Positions 63,154 to 64,000 of a DNA stretch of 64,000 nt are shown here, one piece after another. A model generated the notes under the pieces. That model did no database searches and had not been told where the DNA came from. It worked only from the letters and a program-made list of their open reading frames with translations. Position numbers and translations under genes: made by a program. Numbering within the stretch: the stretch's first letter is position 1; each line of letters opens with the position of its first letter. Source of the DNA: Lachnospiraceae bacterium (lineage in GTDB: Bacteria; Bacillota; Clostridia; Lachnospirales; Lachnospiraceae); the NCBI GenBank assembly GCA_015057825.1, contig SVDN01000007.1:48859-112858 (forward strand), read 5' to 3'.

Positions 63154-63891
63154 ATGCCTAAGAATACTAAATGCAGGAAAATTTCAGGACTTCCGGGTCA
63201 ATTCGGTTTCGCGCCAACGGACAGTGTGGCTGATGATGCGGTGCAGATTACATTTGATGAGTTTGAGACAATAAGATTGTTGGACAAAGAAGGATTGACA
63301 CAGGAGCAATGCGCGAAAAAAATGGGCGTTGCCAGAACAACGGTAACCGCAATGTATGAAAGCGCAAGAAAAAAGATAGCAACTGTACTTGTCGAGGGTA
63401 GAAGTCTTATTATTTCCGGCGGTAATGTGAAGTTTGATATTTCACAAAAATCATTTTTGAAAAATTTGAAAGAAAAAGGAGATAAGACAATGAGAATTGC
63501 GGTAACATATGAAAATGGCGAAATCTTTCAGCATTTCGGACACACAGAAAAATTTAAAGTATATGATGTGGAAAACGGAAAGGTTGTAAACGAGGAAATA
63601 GTAGATACAAACGGACAGGGGCACGGAGCGCTTGCGGGATTCCTTTTCGGCGGAAAGGTTGATACTCTTATTTGCGGAGGAATCGGAGGCGGAGCTCAGG
63701 CAGCATTAAGGGATGCCGGAATCAGACTTTACGGTGGAGTTTCGGGAAGCGCAGATATGGCGGTTAATGCTCTTTTAACAGGAAAACTTGATTACGATCC
63801 GAATGTAATGTGTAATCACCACGGTGAAGGACATACATGCGGAGATCATCATAGTGAATCCCATTCATGTGGTAGCCATTGCGGACATTAA
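63154..63891 (+). CDS. DUF134 HTH protein fused to a NifX/NafY-type cofactor-binding domain
   Basis: 245 aa. Residues 1-95 are a DUF134 domain with a sigma-70-region-4-like helix-turn-helix (EFETIRLLDKEGLTQEQCAK, VARTTVTAMYESARKKI). Residues about 112-215 are a dinitrogenase iron-molybdenum cofactor (NifB/NifX-like) domain (MRIAVTYENGEIFQHFGHTE, LICGGIGGGAQAALRDAGI). The tail is rich in His and Cys (CNHHGEGHTCGDHHSESHSC). In many Clostridia these are separate neighbouring genes. A metal or Fe-S sensing regulator is the likely role. AAAGGAT ribosome site. Confidence 0.88.
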   Translation: MPKNTKCRKISGLPGQFGFAPTDSVADDAVQITFDEFETIRLLDKEGLTQEQCAKKMGVARTTVTAMYESARKKIATVLVEGRSLIISGGNVKFDISQKSFLKNLKEKGDKTMRIAVTYENGEIFQHFGHTEKFKVYDVENGKVVNEEIVDTNGQGHGALAGFLFGGKVDTLICGGIGGGAQAALRDAGIRLYGGVSGSADMAVNALLTGKLDYDPNVMCNHHGEGHTCGDHHSESHSCGSHCGH

Positions 63892-63902
63892 AAATAAAAA
63901 AA

Positions 63903-63932
63903 TAGACATGTTAAAATTGCAAATGGTATAAT
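63903..63932 (+). promoter_or_regulatory. promoter for the gene beyond the right edge
   Basis: TAGACA (63903-63908), 18-nt spacer, TATAAT (63927-63932). A ribosome-site-like AAGGGGGA stands at about 63984-63991, so a start codon should lie just past the window. Confidence 0.6.
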
Positions 63933-64000
63933 TGAGGCAGAGGTATTATTGTTAAAAAATTAGGTTTTATCTCATAATTTATTCAAGGGGGACAAAATAT

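Overview
The window comes from a low-GC Gram-positive bacterium. It looks like an anaerobic gut or rumen member of the Clostridia, most likely Lachnospiraceae. The signs are strong AGGAGG-type ribosome sites, a tryptophan T-box leader, a rex-acpS-nnr-alr block, an ANTAR-type nitrogen regulator, LL-diaminopimelate aminotransferase, and secreted proteins with a C-terminal membrane segment and basic tail. No rRNA, tRNA or CRISPR array is visible. The taxonomic placement is inference.

Layout. 1-6158: pentose use (C-terminal end of an FGGY kinase, araD, GH43 glycosidase, LacI regulator, xylulokinase, a FucI/AraA-superfamily isomerase), closed by a bidirectional terminator. 6243-9817 (minus strand): two tandem paralogous surface proteins with an alpha/alpha-toroid-like region, an Ig/CBM-X2-like module and a shared TPSTAD + membrane anchor. 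10038-11522: a GH25 lysozyme lipoprotein and an XRE-like protein. 11.5-18.1 kb: an AT-rich accessory island with a WG-repeat protein, broken small genes that resemble immunity genes, a large structured non-coding RNA with its own promoter and terminator (about 15118-15668), a second small RNA, a decayed phage/MuF-type toxin gene, and an Rpn nuclease gene that appears to carry an internal antitoxin start. 18.1-22.4 kb: T-box-controlled TrpX without its transporter partners, a membrane protein, a phosphodiester glycosidase, a ferritin-like protein and a rhodanese lipoprotein.

22.4-37.9 kb is a long nitrogen-assimilation run: asnB-pyrG-asnB-gltB-gltD-glnA-ANTAR regulator-dapF-dapL. It has an attenuator-like leader at the front and a potential H-type pseudoknot just before the glnA ribosome site. 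These genes take up ammonia into glutamine and glutamate, spend glutamine amide nitrogen on asparagine and CTP, and feed the meso-DAP/lysine branch. 38-52.6 kb holds a secreted lipase-like protein, two ABC-F ATPases, a vitamin B6 salvage pair (ECF S-component and kinase), a radical SAM protein, a polar amino-acid ABC transporter, a DMT exporter and two phosphatases. 52.6-59.5 kb is the rex-led block (rex, acpS, nnr, alr, CNNM/CBS protein, yebC, PAP2), with a predicted Rex box in front of a consensus promoter. 59.7-63.9 kb holds ilvN-ilvC, a ROK glucokinase, and a DUF134-NifX fusion whose promoter carries two copies of a perfect palindrome.

Two families of intergenic repeats recur. One is a GGCGG...CCGCC hairpin (five copies). 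The other is a roughly 150-200-nt long palindrome (three copies) whose closing arms differ between copies but stay complementary. The items most worth following up are the structured RNA at 15.1-15.7 kb, the internal start in the Rpn gene, the glnA pseudoknot, the covarying palindromes and the TPSTAD surface-protein pair.
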